Source of the DNA: a virus
IMG/VR virus record: IMGVR_UViG_3300035698_003393
Location: 1-48,713 of that record
Reading direction: 5' to 3' (one strand)
DNA length: 48,713 nt
The notes beneath the pieces are model-generated. The model was not told the origin of the DNA, searched no databases, and saw only the letters and a list, made by a program, of their open reading frames with translations. The position numbers and the translations under genes were made by a program. Positions 47,947 to 48,713 of the stretch are shown piece by piece; the stretch's first letter is position 1, and each line of letters starts with the position of its first letter.

Positions 47947-48335
47947 TAGAATTTCTCCTTGATCTGATTGTCCATTGAACTTTCGTAGGATACCACAGCC
48001 ACTGCGTCGGGCACTGACTCAAGGCATCCCTTATTACGTAATGTCACTAATACATTACTCACCGTGCTGCATGAGATCTTCAGCAGCTGGGCCATCTGTG
48101 CATTAGTTAACCCCAGTCTGACCATAGTGCGAACTCTGTGCTGGCGTGGCGTTAGAATCGGAAACAATTGGGGGGCGAGTACCTCCATCTCGGACAGCCG
48201 ATCAAGTACCCAATCCTCTGACCTGCCCATAAGGTCTGCCACTTCTTGCACTGTCCATCCAGCATGGTCATGGTGACACATACGGAACACAGTGACCAGC
48301 TCCTGTGGTATTACTCTTTTGCAGTCAGCTGGCAT
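47946..48335 (-). CDS. HTH transcription regulator (sigma-70 region 4/LuxR-like)
   Basis: A 129-residue protein starting MPADCKRVIPQELVTVFRMCH behind AAGGGGGATATGCG. It has two HTH-like segments: WTVQEVADLMGRSEDWVLDRLSEM (about 28-51) and LTPRQHRVRTMVRLGLTNAQMAQLLKISCSTVSNVLVTL (about 60-100). The second matches the LuxR/sigma-4 type. Its start lies 25 bases inside the end of the upstream gene. It may control late transcription of the phage or host genes. Confidence 0.78.
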   Translation of the reverse strand: MPADCKRVIPQELVTVFRMCHHDHAGWTVQEVADLMGRSEDWVLDRLSEMEVLAPQLFPILTPRQHRVRTMVRLGLTNAQMAQLLKISCSTVSNVLVTLRNKGCLESVPDAVAVVSYESSMDNQIKEKF

Positions 48336-48508
48336 CGCATATCCCCCTTGATCATAAATTTCATGAACCCAGGAACATATTTCAGCAGCCATCTGCCAAA
48401 ACTATATTGGGTAAGTAGCATGAACCAGGCTTTGAACTTGTTTAACTTCGGTCGGCGTTTGTCAGCTCTGGCTTTAGAGCGTCTCATCGTACGTAATACA
48501 TTGCTCAT
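48311..48508 (-). CDS. Small basic membrane-associated protein
   Basis: A 65-residue protein starting MSNVLRTMRRSKARADKRRPK behind GAGGATAGATACA. The N-terminal 25 residues are very basic; the middle is a weak hydrophobic/aromatic helix (FKAWFMLLTQYSFGRWLLKYV), amphipathic rather than a clear membrane segment. It overlaps the junction gene and the HTH gene at its ends. Confidence 0.6.
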   Translation of the reverse strand: MSNVLRTMRRSKARADKRRPKLNKFKAWFMLLTQYSFGRWLLKYVPGFMKFMIKGDMRCQLTAKE

Positions 48509-48713
48509 TGTATCTATCCTCTGCTTGATTGTTAAGTTCAATAAATCGTTTACTCATCACGGCATTGGCAGATATACGTTTACGTGCCAGCCTGACGAAC
48601 AAAGCTCTTGCGGGGTTGTGAACCAAGTCTGCTCTGGTTATTTCGTCACGATAGAATGGAGTATCGTCACCACCCCCATCCTCATTGGTAAAGTGGGCTG
48701 TTCTGAATGGAAA
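48474..48713 (-). CDS. Hypothetical protein, C-terminal part (gene crosses the contig join)
   Basis: Right-hand part of the gene that starts at 178 on the other side of the join; stop TAA at 48474-48476. The C-terminal half reads ARKRISANAVMSKRFIELNNQAEDR, basic and helical. Bases 48587-48713 repeat 1-127. Circularising the contig gives one 97-codon frame (96 residues). Confidence 0.75.
   Translation of the reverse strand, partial: FPFRTAHFTNEDGGGDDTPFYRDEITRADLVHNPARALFVRLARKRISANAVMSKRFIELNNQAEDRYNEQCITYDETL
48587..48713. repeat. 127-bp terminal repeat, second copy
   Basis: Identical to bases 1-127. See the first copy for interpretation as a circular-assembly overlap. Confidence 0.93.

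Overview
The window is a complete or near-complete circular genome contig of a tailed, double-stranded DNA bacteriophage. The first 127 bases are repeated exactly at the end (1-127 = 48587-48713), and one leftward reading frame runs uninterrupted through this join, so the unit is about 48,586 bp. The head and tail genes look podovirus-like: large terminase, portal, scaffold, capsid, adaptor, and a 1209-residue virion protein. Host signals are short AGGAGG-type ribosome sites, sigma70-type promoters and boxA-like elements close to the boxA of gammaproteobacterial rRNA operons. They suggest a Gram-negative, possibly gammaproteobacterial host; this is inference. I see no integrase, recognisable repressor, phage RNA polymerase or CRISPR array, and no endolysin I can name.

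Layout: two divergent gene blocks start from a 1.66 kb gene-poor control region (about 9.35-11.01 kb). It holds three leftward sigma70-type promoters, boxA-like sites, nine TTACCTAG iterons and several inverted repeats. The leftward block runs 9.35 kb to 1, through the join, and on to 35.55 kb. It first carries many small unknown proteins, a small radical SAM protein and small Zn-ribbon proteins. It then carries RecG-type helicase, HTH protein, a dATP/dGTP diphosphohydrolase-like fusion, metallophosphoesterase, family A DNA polymerase, two PD-(D/E)XK-type nucleases, a Sak4-like ATPase, a putative ssDNA-binding protein, a primase-helicase and finally membrane and HTH proteins. The rightward block (11.0-35.6 kb) starts with a structured leader, a TM/coiled-coil protein and a membrane-anchored trypsin-like protease. 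A tRNA-like RNA, a GroES-like co-chaperonin, packaging and capsid genes, tail and virion proteins and a small XhlA-like membrane protein follow. It ends at a strong terminator facing the end of the leftward block.

The most unusual part is 5.8-8.9 kb. The pentamer GACTT on the + strand (AAGTC in the leftward mRNAs) occurs about 42 times in about 3.1 kb, where about 3 are expected, in all reading frames and between genes. The intergenic gaps hold a family of long stem-loops (16-20 bp stems, two or three small internal hairpins) bordered by AGACTT. Their inner stems differ between copies by compensating changes. Nearly all their non-Watson-Crick positions are G-U if the + strand is the RNA, although the neighbouring genes are read from the other strand. 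I regard this motif plus stem-loop cassette as the best candidate for an undescribed system.

Other points: a Leu at the family A polymerase position equivalent to E. coli 762, a proline-rich GPP motif shared by six phage proteins, two long out-of-frame gene overlaps (polymerase and terminase), a tRNA-like fold with a 19-nt anticodon loop, and an apparently frameshifted gene at 13.2 kb.
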